From contig CAVZEU010000007.1 of NCBI GenBank assembly GCA_963774415.1, forward strand, positions 226,107 through 290,106: a stretch of DNA of 64,000 nt, given 5' to 3'. The first letter of the stretch is position 1. Every line of letters begins with the position of its first letter. Source of the DNA: SZUA-36 sp963774415. Its GTDB lineage: Bacteria; Pseudomonadota; Gammaproteobacteria; Xanthomonadales; SZUA-36. The notes under the pieces are model-generated. The model did no database searches. It had not been told where the DNA came from and saw nothing but the letters and a program-made list of their open reading frames with translations. Positions 34,025 through 42,906 of the stretch are shown here, piece after piece. The translations under genes and the position numbers were made by a program.

Positions 34025-34555
34025 TCAGGAAGCGTCCGGGTTGGGACAGCTCGGGACCGGGCTCATCTCCGGCGTATAGGGCGCATACCAATCCGGCACG
34101 TGCGCCGCGATGTACTGGGGTATTCCGTCGCGGTAACGAATGATGCCGTCGGTACCGATGATGAACTCCGTCGGCACCACCTTGACGCCGTAACGCCTCG
34201 TGACGACCTCGCCATCGTCGTAAAGCAGCGCGTAGTTGATGGCGTGGTCCTGCCGGTAGCGCCGGGCCTTTTCCGGTGAGTCGTCCCAGGTGGTGTTGAC
34301 GGCGAGGACTTCGACGCGGTCGCCGAAGGTTCGCTGCAACCGCTTGTAACGGTCCGTTTTCTTGACGCAGTACACGCACCACGTGTTCCAAAAGGCGAGG
34401 AAAACCGCCTTTTTGCCGCGGTAGTCCGACAGCTGCACGGTGCGGCCGTCGATCGTCTTCAGTTCGAATCCGGGAGCGATGTCACCCACCTCGGCCGCAA
34501 AACCCCACTTTGCGGCCACCAGGAAGACAGTCAACAACAGTACTTTCAGGCGCAT
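34025..34555 (-). CDS. TlpA/ResA-like periplasmic thioredoxin
   Basis: A 176-residue protein with a signal peptide (residues 1-20) and a thioredoxin fold: 'VFLAFWNTWCVYCVKK' with the redox pair Cys60 and Cys63, then 'VVPTEFIIGTDGIIRYRDG' with the cis-Pro loop. The usual role is disulfide reduction for cytochrome or cofactor maturation. It lies two bases before the small dehydrogenase subunit, an unusual partner that suggests a role in making or running that enzyme. A 175-base gap separates it from fdsD. Confidence 0.88.
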   Translation of the reverse strand: MRLKVLLLTVFLVAAKWGFAAEVGDIAPGFELKTIDGRTVQLSDYRGKKAVFLAFWNTWCVYCVKKTDRYKRLQRTFGDRVEVLAVNTTWDDSPEKARRYRQDHAINYALLYDDGEVVTRRYGVKVVPTEFIIGTDGIIRYRDGIPQYIAAHVPDWYAPYTPEMSPVPSCPNPDAS

Positions 34556-34730
34556 CGCTTCGCATCCATTGACTGCTCATTCTATTACCCGGCCTTACCC
34601 ATTAACAAGGGCTGCCGGGGCGATACTGGGTGGAGCACTCCGCTGGCCCGGGATGGCCGCAAATCCGCCACTGCCGGGCAGGCGATAAGCTGCCGGGCCC
34701 GGGTCGTGGCGCCGGTCCGTGAGCCCTGCG

Positions 34731-34967
34731 CTACAGCTTTTCCAGGGCCTCACGGACCGCGGGCGCCAGACCCTGGCCGCCGCCCCGGACATGCTCGGTC
34801 AGAAGCGCCCGCATGCGCGGTGCCCAGAACCGCCGCAGGTGGTCCGCGACGCGGGCGGCGGCATCGGCATGACAGGCGAGGTTGGCGGCAATGTCATTGG
34901 CCATGGAAACCAGGTGGGCGGTTTCCTGCTCCGCTGTCCGGCCGCTGGTCTTTTCTTTCGCTGTCAT
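34731..34967 (-). CDS. fdsD: NAD-dependent formate dehydrogenase delta subunit
   Basis: A 78-residue protein with the FdsD pattern 'HLVSMANDIAANL' and 'DHLRRFWAPRMRALLTEHV'. It is a small subunit needed for the soluble fds-type formate dehydrogenase, though its exact role is unsettled. It follows fdsA by 18 bases. Families with fdsC place it between fdsA and fdsD; here there is none. Confidence 0.88.
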   Translation of the reverse strand: MTAKEKTSGRTAEQETAHLVSMANDIAANLACHADAAARVADHLRRFWAPRMRALLTEHVRGGGQGLAPAVREALEKL

Positions 34968-34985
34968 CAGGTATCTCCGCGGCGC

Positions 34986-37832
34986 TCATCCCGCCGGGTG
35001 GGCCTCGGCCAGCAGCGCCTCTTGCCTGCGATCGAATTCGGCCTGCCGCCGCTGCCATTCGGATGGCCCGCTGACCCGCACGGCCTCGACGGCGGTGACC
35101 TTGTATTCAGGGCAGTTCGTGGCCCAGTCCGAGTTTTCGGTCGTGACCACGTTGGTGCCGGACAACGGGAAATGAAACGTCGTGTAAAGCACACCGGGCT
35201 GCACGCGTTCAGTGACGCGCGCGCGCAGCGCCGTCGACCCGGCCCGACTGCTGATGCCCACCCAATCACCGCTGCCGATGCCGCGCTCGGACGCGTCCAA
35301 CGGGTGTATTTCCAGCAGGTCCTCGCCGGCCCAGCGGGTGTTTTCGGTGCGCCGCGTCTGCGCGCCCACGTTGTACTGGCTGAGGATACGCCCGGTGGTG
35401 AGCAGCAGCGGGTGCTCCGGCGTCACCCGCTCGCTGGTCGGCACATAAGCGGTGATCGCAAAATAGCCCTTGCCGCGTACAAACCTGCCCACGTGCATGG
35501 TCGGCGTACCGGACGGCGCGGCGTCGTTGCAGGGCCACTGGATGCTGCCCAATCGCTCCAGCTTGGCGTAACTGACCCCGCGGAACGTCGGCGTCAGGCG
35601 GGCAATCTCGTCCATGATCTCGCTCGGGTGCGAATAGCTCATCGGGCAGCCCATCGCGTTGGCGAGATCGACCGTGACCTCCCAGTCTTCCTTGCCGCTT
35701 TTCGGCGGCATCACCTTGCGCACCATGGATATGCGGCGTTCCGCGTTGGTGAACGTCCCGTTTTTCTCCAGGAAGGTCGAGCCGGGCAGGAACACATGGG
35801 CGTACTTGGCCGTCTCGTTGAGGAATATGTCCTGCACGATGACGCACTCCATCGCCTTGAGGGCCGCCTGGACATGATGCGTATTCGGGTCTGACTGGGC
35901 GATGTCCTCACCCTGGCAGTAAAGGCCCCTGAAGGCCCCGCTGACGGCCGCGTCGAACATGTTGGGTATGCGCAGGCCCGGCTCGGCCTGCAGTTCGACC
36001 CGCCACTCGGCCTCGAACAACTCGCGTACCGCCGGGTCGGAAATGTGCCTGTAACCCGGCAATTCATGCGGGAAAGAGCCCATGTCGCAAGAACCCTGCA
36101 CGTTGTTCTGGCCGCGCAGCGGGCTCACCCCGACACCTTCCCGGCCGAGGTTGCCGGTCGCCATGGCCAGGTTGGCGATGCCCATGACCGCGGTCGAGCC
36201 CTGGCTGTGCTCGGTCACGCCGAGGCCATAGTAGATCGCCGCGTTGCGGGCGCCGGCGTAAAGCCGCGCAGCGGCCCTGATCTCGTCCGCCGCAACACCG
36301 GTGACGTCCTGCAGGCGCTGCGGCGAATTTTCCTCGCCCAGGATGAACGCCCGCCAGCTTTCATAGGCGGGAATTTCACAGCGCTCGCGGATAAAGTCCT
36401 GGTCTTCGAGCCCTTCGGCAACGACCACGTGCGCCAGCGCGTTGAGAACGGCCACGTTGCTGCCGGGCAGAAGCGGCAGGTGATGGGCGGCCCTGACATG
36501 CGGGGCGTTCACTAACTCGGTGGCGCGCGGGTCGACCACGATCAGTTGCGCGCCGTGGCGCAGGCGCCGCTTCAGACGTGAAGCGAACACCGGGTGGGCG
36601 TCGCTCGGATTGCAGCCGATGAGCATGATCACGTCGGCCTGGTCCACGGATTCGAACGCCTGGGTGCCGGCCGACTCACCCAGCGTGGTTTTCAGGCCGT
36701 AGCCGGTCGGCGAATGGCACACGCGCGCGCAGGTGTCGATATTGTTGTTGCCGAAGCCGGCTCGTACCAGCTTCTGCACCAGGAAGGTCTCTTCGTTGGT
36801 GCAGCGCGAGGACGTGATCCCGCCGATGCTGTCGACGCCATGGCGCTCCTGGATGGCGCGCAGGCGCTTGGCCGCATAGCCAATGGCTTCCTCCCAGCTG
36901 ACTTCCCGCCAGGGCTCGTCAATGCTCTCCCGGATCATCGGCCGGGTGATGCGGTCTTCGTGGTTGGCGTAACCGTAGGCAAAGCGGCCCTTGACGCAGG
37001 CATGACCGGCGTTGGCCTTGCCGTCCTTGGCCGGTATCATGCGCACGACCTCGTCGCCGCGGGTCTCCACGTTGAACGAGCAGCCGACGCCGCAATAGGC
37101 GCAGGTCGTGACACTGCTGTTTTCCGGCAGGCCAAGCTCAAGCAGGGAGTTTTCCTGCAGCGCGGTGGTCGGGCAGGCGTTGACACAGGCGCCGCAGGAA
37201 ACGCACTCCGACGTCATGAACGACTCCCCTTGCCCGGCCGTGATTTTCGAATCGAAGCCGCGGCCGTCGACCGTCAGCGCGAAAGTACCCTGGATATCGT
37301 CGCAGGCGCGCACGCAGCGGTAACAGACGATACACATGGATGGATCGAAGGTGAAATACGGGTTGGACGTGTCCTTGTCGGCGCCGAGGTGGTTGCGGCC
37401 GTTGCTGCCGTAACGGCTGCATTCCACGCCCATTTCGAGCGCGAGTTCCTGCAGTTCACAATCGCTGTCCGACGCACAGCCGGCACAGGCCAGCGGATGG
37501 TCCGACAGGTAGAGTTCGAGGATGTTCCGGCGCAATTCGTCGATCTGCCCCGACTGCGTGCGCACGACCATGCCGGCTTCGACCGGGGTCGTGCAGGCCG
37601 CCGGCGTGCCCTTGCGGCCTTCGATTTCCACCAGGCACAGCCGGCATGAGCCAAACGGCTCGAGACTGTCGGTTGCGCACAGCTTGGGGATATTGATACC
37701 GGCCAGGGCCGCCGCGCGCATCACCGAGGTTCCCTGCGGCACCTGCAGCCGCTGCCCGTCTATTTCCAGCTCGAACAATGGCCCGTCGGTTCTTGGCGGC
37801 GGTGTTCCCAGGTCCAGAATTTGTTTCGACAT
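34986..37832 (-). CDS. fdsA: NAD-dependent formate dehydrogenase alpha subunit, Mo-bis-MGD
   Basis: A 948-residue subunit. In order: an N-terminal [2Fe-2S] domain (CRLCLVE...C), the 'HPLACAGCASDSDC' cluster, two ferredoxin-type [4Fe-4S] groups (CIVCYRCVRAC and CVSCGACVNACP), the CAYCGVGC cluster, and the molybdopterin body with the Mo ligand Cys in 'ARVCHSPTGYGL' (Cys, not selenocysteine). 'MGSFPHELPGY' and 'LLTTGRILSQYNVG' mark the C-terminal domains. It oxidises formate to CO2 and passes electrons to FdsB/FdsG and NAD. It is cytoplasmic, with no signal peptide. It lies 17 bases after fdsB. Confidence 0.95.
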   Translation of the reverse strand: MSKQILDLGTPPPRTDGPLFELEIDGQRLQVPQGTSVMRAAALAGINIPKLCATDSLEPFGSCRLCLVEIEGRKGTPAACTTPVEAGMVVRTQSGQIDELRRNILELYLSDHPLACAGCASDSDCELQELALEMGVECSRYGSNGRNHLGADKDTSNPYFTFDPSMCIVCYRCVRACDDIQGTFALTVDGRGFDSKITAGQGESFMTSECVSCGACVNACPTTALQENSLLELGLPENSSVTTCAYCGVGCSFNVETRGDEVVRMIPAKDGKANAGHACVKGRFAYGYANHEDRITRPMIRESIDEPWREVSWEEAIGYAAKRLRAIQERHGVDSIGGITSSRCTNEETFLVQKLVRAGFGNNNIDTCARVCHSPTGYGLKTTLGESAGTQAFESVDQADVIMLIGCNPSDAHPVFASRLKRRLRHGAQLIVVDPRATELVNAPHVRAAHHLPLLPGSNVAVLNALAHVVVAEGLEDQDFIRERCEIPAYESWRAFILGEENSPQRLQDVTGVAADEIRAAARLYAGARNAAIYYGLGVTEHSQGSTAVMGIANLAMATGNLGREGVGVSPLRGQNNVQGSCDMGSFPHELPGYRHISDPAVRELFEAEWRVELQAEPGLRIPNMFDAAVSGAFRGLYCQGEDIAQSDPNTHHVQAALKAMECVIVQDIFLNETAKYAHVFLPGSTFLEKNGTFTNAERRISMVRKVMPPKSGKEDWEVTVDLANAMGCPMSYSHPSEIMDEIARLTPTFRGVSYAKLERLGSIQWPCNDAAPSGTPTMHVGRFVRGKGYFAITAYVPTSERVTPEHPLLLTTGRILSQYNVGAQTRRTENTRWAGEDLLEIHPLDASERGIGSGDWVGISSRAGSTALRARVTERVQPGVLYTTFHFPLSGTNVVTTENSDWATNCPEYKVTAVEAVRVSGPSEWQRRQAEFDRRQEALLAEAHPAG

Positions 37833-37849
37833 CGTGTTTGCCTCGCTGC

Positions 37850-39382
37850 TCAGGCTCGAAAATCATCGGCAAAATACTTGATCGCGCTGCGTACCGGCAT
37901 CGGCGTCAGGCCGCCCATGGCGCACAACGAACCTTTTTCCATCGTCTCGCAGAGCGACTCCAGCAGCGCCAGTTGCGCCGCCGGCCGCTCGGCATTGCGC
38001 ACGCGGTCGAGCAACTCGACACCGCGCACCGAGCCGATTCGGCACGGCGTGCACTTGCCGCAGGACTCGGCCGCGCAGAATTCCATCGCGAAACGCGCTT
38101 GTTCCAGCATATCCACGCCATCGTCGAAAACCACGATGCCGCCATGGCCCAGCATCGCGCCGATCTCGTTAAATGACTCGTAGTCCAGCGGCGTGTCCCA
38201 TTGCGACTCCGGCAGGTAGGCGCCCAGCGGCCCGCCGACCTGTATCGCCCGCGCATCGCGGCCGCTGGCGGTGCCGCCGCCGAAATCCTCGAGCAGGCGC
38301 CGGAGAGTCATACCGAAAGGCACCTCCACCAGGCCGCCGCGTTTGACGTTGCCGGCCAGTTGCGCGGTCAGCGTACCGCGGGAGCGCCCCGCACCGTAGT
38401 CACGGTAGTGGTCGGCGCCTTTGGCGAGCACCGTGCTGACCGCGGCCAATGTCAGGACATTGTTGACGACGGTGGGTTTGCCCAGGAACCCCTCGATCGC
38501 GGGCAGCGGCGGCTTGCTCCGCACCAGGCCGCGCTTGCCCTCGAGGCTTTCGAGCAATGACGTTTCTTCGCCGCAGATATAGGCGCCGGCGCCGACACGC
38601 ACGTCGATCGTGAAGGCGCGGCCGCTGCCGCCGATATCATCCCCGAGCAGGCCGGCCTGGCCGGCCCTCCCGATGGCCCGGTTCAAAACTTCGAGGGCCG
38701 CGGGATACTCGGAGCGAAGATAGATGAAACCTTCACTGGCACCGACCGCGAGGCCGCAGATGGTCATGCCTTCCAGTAATTGGTAAGGGTCCGCTTCCAT
38801 CAACAGGCGGTCGGCGAACGTGCCCGAATCACCCTCGTCGGCATTACAGACGACATATTTCGGCTCAGCCGCTGTCTCGAGCACGGTGCGCCACTTGATG
38901 CCGGTCGGAAAAGCCGCGCCGCCGCGGCCGCGCAAACCCGACTCGATTATCGTCTCCACGATATCCGCCGGTGCCATTGCGAGCGCGTTCTGCAGGCCTT
39001 CGTAGCCCCCCAGCGAGCGGTAAGCGTCGAGACTGAGCGGGTCGTCCACACCGGCGCGGGCGAAGGTCAGGCGCTGCTGGCGCTGCAGCCAATCGATGTC
39101 CGCCACCCGGCCGAGGCCCAGCACGTGATCGCACGGTGCCGGGAAACCCGCCGCGATCAAATCGGCGACGTCATCCCGGCTGACGGGGCCGAAAACCTGC
39201 CTGCCGGCCTCGTTTTCAACCTCGACTAACGGTTCCAGCCAGAACGCGCCGCGCGAGCCGTTGCGGATGATCTCCGCCTCCGTGCCCGCGGCCCGCAGCC
39301 TGGCCGTCATTTCCTCGGCGACGCCGTCGGCGCCCAGTGCGCGGGCCGTGGTATCCGCCGGGATGTAGATTCTGGAAATCAT
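37850..39382 (-). CDS. fdsB: NAD-dependent formate dehydrogenase beta subunit (NuoF-like)
   Basis: A 510-residue protein: an N-terminal thioredoxin-like part, then the NuoF-type body with the FMN/NAD site 'GLRGRGGAAFPTGIKW' and 'CNADEGDSGTFADR', 'GAGAYICGEETSLLESLEGKRG', and the [4Fe-4S] motif 'ESCGKCTPCRIG'. It reduces NAD with electrons from FdsA. Start ATG 39382 has AGGAA eight bases upstream. Confidence 0.95.
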   Translation of the reverse strand: MISRIYIPADTTARALGADGVAEEMTARLRAAGTEAEIIRNGSRGAFWLEPLVEVENEAGRQVFGPVSRDDVADLIAAGFPAPCDHVLGLGRVADIDWLQRQQRLTFARAGVDDPLSLDAYRSLGGYEGLQNALAMAPADIVETIIESGLRGRGGAAFPTGIKWRTVLETAAEPKYVVCNADEGDSGTFADRLLMEADPYQLLEGMTICGLAVGASEGFIYLRSEYPAALEVLNRAIGRAGQAGLLGDDIGGSGRAFTIDVRVGAGAYICGEETSLLESLEGKRGLVRSKPPLPAIEGFLGKPTVVNNVLTLAAVSTVLAKGADHYRDYGAGRSRGTLTAQLAGNVKRGGLVEVPFGMTLRRLLEDFGGGTASGRDARAIQVGGPLGAYLPESQWDTPLDYESFNEIGAMLGHGGIVVFDDGVDMLEQARFAMEFCAAESCGKCTPCRIGSVRGVELLDRVRNAERPAAQLALLESLCETMEKGSLCAMGGLTPMPVRSAIKYFADDFRA

Positions 39383-39431
39383 CACAAAAATTCCTGTGCG
39401 CCCCGCTGCCAATGGATTTTTCGAACCGGGC

Positions 39432-39899
39432 TCAATCCTGTTCCAGCAACTGGTCGAATCTGCGCGCATCGACACGTGCGTAGACGTCGTTGTCGATACG
39501 CAGCGATGGAGAACAGGCGCAGTTGCCAAGGCAATAGACCGGCTCCAGCGTGTAGCGCCCGTCAGCGGTGGTTTCGCCATAGCCGATGCCGAGACGCTTC
39601 TTGGCGTGTGCTTCGAGTTGCCGCGCGCCCATGGCCTGGCAGGCCTCGGCGCGGCAAAGCTGGATCACCTTGCGCCCGCGGGGCTGCCGACTGAAATCGT
39701 GATAGAACCCGATGACGCCGTGCACTTCGGCCCGGGAGAGCCCCATCGCCCGGGCGATGACCGGCACCTGGTCCTGCGGAATATGGCCGAGCGCGTCCTG
39801 CACCTCACGTAACAGCGGCAACAGGCCGCCGGCCGTCCCGGCATATTTGCCAATGGCGGCAGCCACTATCGATTGGTGCTGTTCCGGTGCTGTGTTCAC
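39432..39899 (-). CDS. fdsG: NAD-dependent formate dehydrogenase gamma subunit (NuoE-like)
   Basis: A 155-residue [2Fe-2S] protein of the NuoE type: 'LPLLREVQDALGHIP', 'GVIGFYHDF', and the four cluster cysteines in 'CRAEACQAMG' and 'CLGNCACSPS'. It starts with GTG 39899. It heads the fdsGBAD operon, with a strong promoter 57 bases upstream. Confidence 0.94.
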   Translation of the reverse strand: MNTAPEQHQSIVAAAIGKYAGTAGGLLPLLREVQDALGHIPQDQVPVIARAMGLSRAEVHGVIGFYHDFSRQPRGRKVIQLCRAEACQAMGARQLEAHAKKRLGIGYGETTADGRYTLEPVYCLGNCACSPSLRIDNDVYARVDARRFDQLLEQD

Positions 39900-39956
39900 A
39901 CGTATTTGCCCGTTGTCACAGGCACTTCGCCCTGCTTCGCCGTGCCCTGATCTTCT

Positions 39957-39985
39957 ATTCTAGGCCCGCCACAGGTGCCTGTAAA
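39957..39985 (-). promoter_or_regulatory. Sigma70-type promoter of fdsGBAD
   Basis: On the minus strand TTTACA (39980-39985), a 17-base spacer and TAGAAT (39957-39962) match the consensus at five of six positions each. The predicted start is near 39950. The spacer's left edge overlaps an inverted repeat, ACAGG-TG-CCTGT, at 39971-39982, and a related ACAGGCAC lies downstream at about 39918-39925; these could be operator halves. Confidence 0.65.
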
Positions 39986-40057
39986 ATCTTTCCCCGGGGT
40001 GGTTTGAAGCTGACCCCGGCCGGCAATGCCGCGGCTTTGCAACGATTCACGAGGCAA

Positions 40058-40085
40058 AAAAACGCCCGCTCGCGCGGGCGTTTTT
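40058..40085. terminator. Bidirectional rho-independent terminator
   Basis: A 12-base perfect stem (40058-40069 with 40074-40085) has loop TCGC and A/T tracts on both sides. It lies 65 bases past the stop of the TonB receptor gene on the minus strand and insulates it from the fds operon. Confidence 0.9.
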
Positions 40086-40150
40086 CCAGCTCTTTTGCCC
40101 AGGTCCGCGGGCCGGTGGCAGACCCGGGTAAATCCGTTGCAGCAACCGCG

Positions 40151-42565
40151 CTAGAAGCGCATCCGGTAGATCACACCGACGGTGCGCGGTGTGTTGGTCC
40201 GGTAAGCCAGGCGGGCGCGGCCGCCGCGCTCCCGGTCAAACGACAGATCGGCGTTCTCGTCGGTGACGTTGTTGCAATAGAGCACGACCTCCCAGTCGTC
40301 CTTGGTCAGACCGGTGCTCAGGTTGAGTATCTGGTAAGAATCCAGCAACAGGTCCACGTTGGTGACCTCGGCACCGGTCGCACCGCCAAAGGCCACGCCC
40401 GATGTGAAGGCGCCGGCACCCGGCACCTGGTCGCTGGGCTGGGTGATGCGGCTGCCGATGTATTGCCAGGAGCCGTTGGCATAGACCTGGGCTCCGCCGG
40501 ACAACTGGAACGGGAAGTAATACGTCGCCGTGGCGGACATCTGTTTCTCCGGCACCGACGCCAGGCGGTTGCCCTTCTCCACGCCGCCAAGCACGTTGCC
40601 GTTGCCGTCGACGACGGTCGAGTCGAACTCGGCCTTGAGGAAACTGCCCGACAGCTTCAGTTCCAGGCCCTCGAACGGTGTTGCGCCCAATTCGAATTCG
40701 ACACCCGTGGTATGCGCATCGGGCACGTTGAACGAAATTCTGGAAGAGCAGGTGCCGGCATCCAGCGTCACCTGGAGATCGCTGATCTCGGTATGGAAAA
40801 CGGCCGCATTCAGCGTGACACCGTTGTCGTTCCTGAACTTGAACCCGGTTTCGTAGTTCCACAGCGTCTCGTCGTCGTAGCTCTGGAAATGGCCGAAGGT
40901 CTCGATGTCGTTACCGGTGCACAAGCTGGCGTTCAACGGGTCGTTGACGCCGCCGAGCCGGAAACCCTTGGAGGCCTGGGCATTGAGTGTCAGGTTGTCG
41001 TTGACGTCGTAGCTGGCCATGATCCTGGGGGTGAAACCGTTCGAGGAGGTCTTGTCGACCACGTCCGTATAGCCCGCCGAGAACCAGCCGCCCTGGTTGA
41101 TGTAGCGGTCTTCCTTGTAGTCGTAGTAACGCCCGCCCACCGTCAGGTGCAGTTGGTCGGTCAGGTCATAAGTCGCTTCACCAAACACGGCGGTTTGCTT
41201 GAGCGTGTAGTTCAGGTCCGAGTTGTAAGGCGAATCCGGGCCGTAGCCATTGCTGGTCGATTCATAAAATCCCGCGCCAAATATCGCGTCGGTCGCGGCC
41301 GTATAGCCGGGTGTCGGCAAGCGCTGCGAATAATCGCGCTGGGTGTCGGCATAGAACAGGCCAACCAGCCATTGCAGCCGGCTGTCGTTGTTGGAGGATA
41401 GCCGCAACTCGCCCGTGTACTGCTTGACCTTGGTCCCGTCGAGCAGGTTGGACGCCATCAGGATGGCTGCGTCCGGCATGCCCACGTCCGCGGAGACGCT
41501 GCCGGTCAGGGCGCTGGCGTCACGGCTGACCAGGATGTCGCGCTTGGTGTAGCTGCCGATCAGGGTGATATCGAATCCATCCTGGTTGCTTTCAGCGGTG
41601 ATATCAGCGATGGTCGTCTTGTCGCCGAAACCTTCTCTCAGGCGCAAAAACTGCTGGCGCTCGCCGAGTTGGACCGCCGGCCAGGTGGTGGTGTACGGGT
41701 TGGCGAAAATATTGAAGACTTCCTGCCGGTTGAAACCGTCCATGTCGATTTTCTGGTAAACCACCCTGGGCGTGATCGTCAGCGAGTCCGTGGGCTCCCA
41801 CCTCAAGGCCAGCCGACCGCCCCTGCGATAACCGCTGTTGACGTCTCTCCACAGGGCTCCGCCTTCACCGAGTGCGTCGATGAAGCCGGCGTAATTGGTG
41901 GAATAGGCGACACCGCGCAGTGCGGCCTGCCCGCTCAGCGGGATATTGACCATGCCCTTGGCCCAGTTGCCGTTACCGCCATCGGTGACGGTGTTGCCGT
42001 TCAACTCGAACGAGCCCTCGAACTTGCTGAGGTCCGGCTGGTTGGTGATGTAACGGATGGTGCCGCCCACCGAGCCCGAGCCGAACAGCGTGCCCTGCGG
42101 GCCGCGCAGCGTCTCGACACGGTTGAGGTCATAGAGGTCCAGGTCGGGGGTGAACAATGAAAGCGAAATGACGGATTCGTCGAGGTAAACGCCCACCTGC
42201 TCCTTGACGCCCGGCTGGTCACGAACGATCTGCCCGGCGGAAACACCGCGGATGGCCACCTGGCTCTGGCCCGGCCCGAGGTTCTGGATCGTCAGGCCGG
42301 CGATATTCCGGGACAGGTCCTCCAGCGAGGTCGCACCGGAGCGCTGGATATCCAGTTCGGTCATTGCGTTGATCGAAAACGGCACATCCTGAATGGTGGA
42401 CGCACGCTTGGTCGCCGTCACCAGGATTTCTTCGATCGCTCCCTTGTTCTTGCTGGCGGACTCGGTGTCCCCGCCGGCGGAAGTCTGGGCGTAAACACTG
42501 CTTGCCGCTGTCAGCAACCCAAGGAACCCGGTAATCAGTATTTCCCTGTATTTAAGTTGAATCAT
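40151..42565 (-). CDS. TonB-dependent outer-membrane receptor
   Basis: An 804-residue receptor: signal peptide ending near 'SSVYA', TonB-box-like 'EEILVTATKR', a plug domain ('SIQDVPFSINAMTE'-type, 'LRGPQGTLFGSGSVGGTIRYIT') and a C-terminal beta barrel ending in Arg-Phe ('VIYRMRF'). It belongs to the broad group with 'RVETLRGPQGTL'. The ligand cannot be read from sequence, and no transport or sensor gene adjoins it. GGAGA lies six bases before ATG 42565. It ends with its own terminator and starts from its own promoter. Confidence 0.93.
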   Translation of the reverse strand: MIQLKYREILITGFLGLLTAASSVYAQTSAGGDTESASKNKGAIEEILVTATKRASTIQDVPFSINAMTELDIQRSGATSLEDLSRNIAGLTIQNLGPGQSQVAIRGVSAGQIVRDQPGVKEQVGVYLDESVISLSLFTPDLDLYDLNRVETLRGPQGTLFGSGSVGGTIRYITNQPDLSKFEGSFELNGNTVTDGGNGNWAKGMVNIPLSGQAALRGVAYSTNYAGFIDALGEGGALWRDVNSGYRRGGRLALRWEPTDSLTITPRVVYQKIDMDGFNRQEVFNIFANPYTTTWPAVQLGERQQFLRLREGFGDKTTIADITAESNQDGFDITLIGSYTKRDILVSRDASALTGSVSADVGMPDAAILMASNLLDGTKVKQYTGELRLSSNNDSRLQWLVGLFYADTQRDYSQRLPTPGYTAATDAIFGAGFYESTSNGYGPDSPYNSDLNYTLKQTAVFGEATYDLTDQLHLTVGGRYYDYKEDRYINQGGWFSAGYTDVVDKTSSNGFTPRIMASYDVNDNLTLNAQASKGFRLGGVNDPLNASLCTGNDIETFGHFQSYDDETLWNYETGFKFRNDNGVTLNAAVFHTEISDLQVTLDAGTCSSRISFNVPDAHTTGVEFELGATPFEGLELKLSGSFLKAEFDSTVVDGNGNVLGGVEKGNRLASVPEKQMSATATYYFPFQLSGGAQVYANGSWQYIGSRITQPSDQVPGAGAFTSGVAFGGATGAEVTNVDLLLDSYQILNLSTGLTKDDWEVVLYCNNVTDENADLSFDRERGGRARLAYRTNTPRTVGVIYRMRF

Positions 42566-42583
42566 GCCTGTCTCCACATAGAC

Positions 42584-42607
42584 TTGAATTATCGATTTGA
42601 ATTATCG
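42584..42607. repeat. Tandem 11-base direct repeat in the receptor leader
   Basis: TTGAATTATCG occurs at 42584-42594 and again at 42597-42607, a 13-base period. It lies between the predicted transcript start (about 42627) and the receptor ATG, a position suited to a repressor or RNA-binding site. Confidence 0.55.
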
Positions 42608-42633
42608 GGACGAGTCCCGCGTTCTTTTACTAC

Positions 42634-42662
42634 ATTATAGAGGCGAAATAAACTTTTGACTA
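42634..42662 (-). promoter_or_regulatory. Sigma70-type promoter of the TonB receptor gene
   Basis: On the minus strand TAGTCA (42657-42662), a 17-base spacer and a perfect TATAAT (42634-42639). The predicted start is near 42627, giving a leader of about 60 bases that includes a GGGAC-GA-GTCCC palindrome (42607-42618). Confidence 0.62.
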
Positions 42663-42906
42663 TAAAGGATTAATTAAGGCGCCAGCAAAGCATTTTTGCC
42701 CGTGCCTCACGAATTTTCCGCGATATTTGCAGTTTGATCCGACGTTTCGTCTTCATTGCAGCCGGCCCTGCCCGCAGCAGCCACGGCGGCAACAACGGCA
42801 AAGATGCGTCCTGCGGCCTCCTTTTTTCTCCATTTTCGATGCCCGAGCAAATATAATAGTACGCCGACCTGACACCCGCTTGTCCGCACCCGGCCCCGAT
42901 AACCGA

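Larger units (their letters stand above)
42566..42906. other. Divergent intergenic region
   Basis: This 341-base gap holds the receptor promoter and a tandem repeat in its left third, and a TATAAT at 42852-42857 that could serve the methyltransferase gene (no good -35 at 16-18 bases). The part between about 42665 and 42840 shows no gene or structure I can support. Confidence 0.5.

Noticed and set aside
36720..36780. Selenocysteine formate dehydrogenase
   Set aside because: The Mo ligand position reads Cys in 'ARVCHSPT', with no in-frame TGA.
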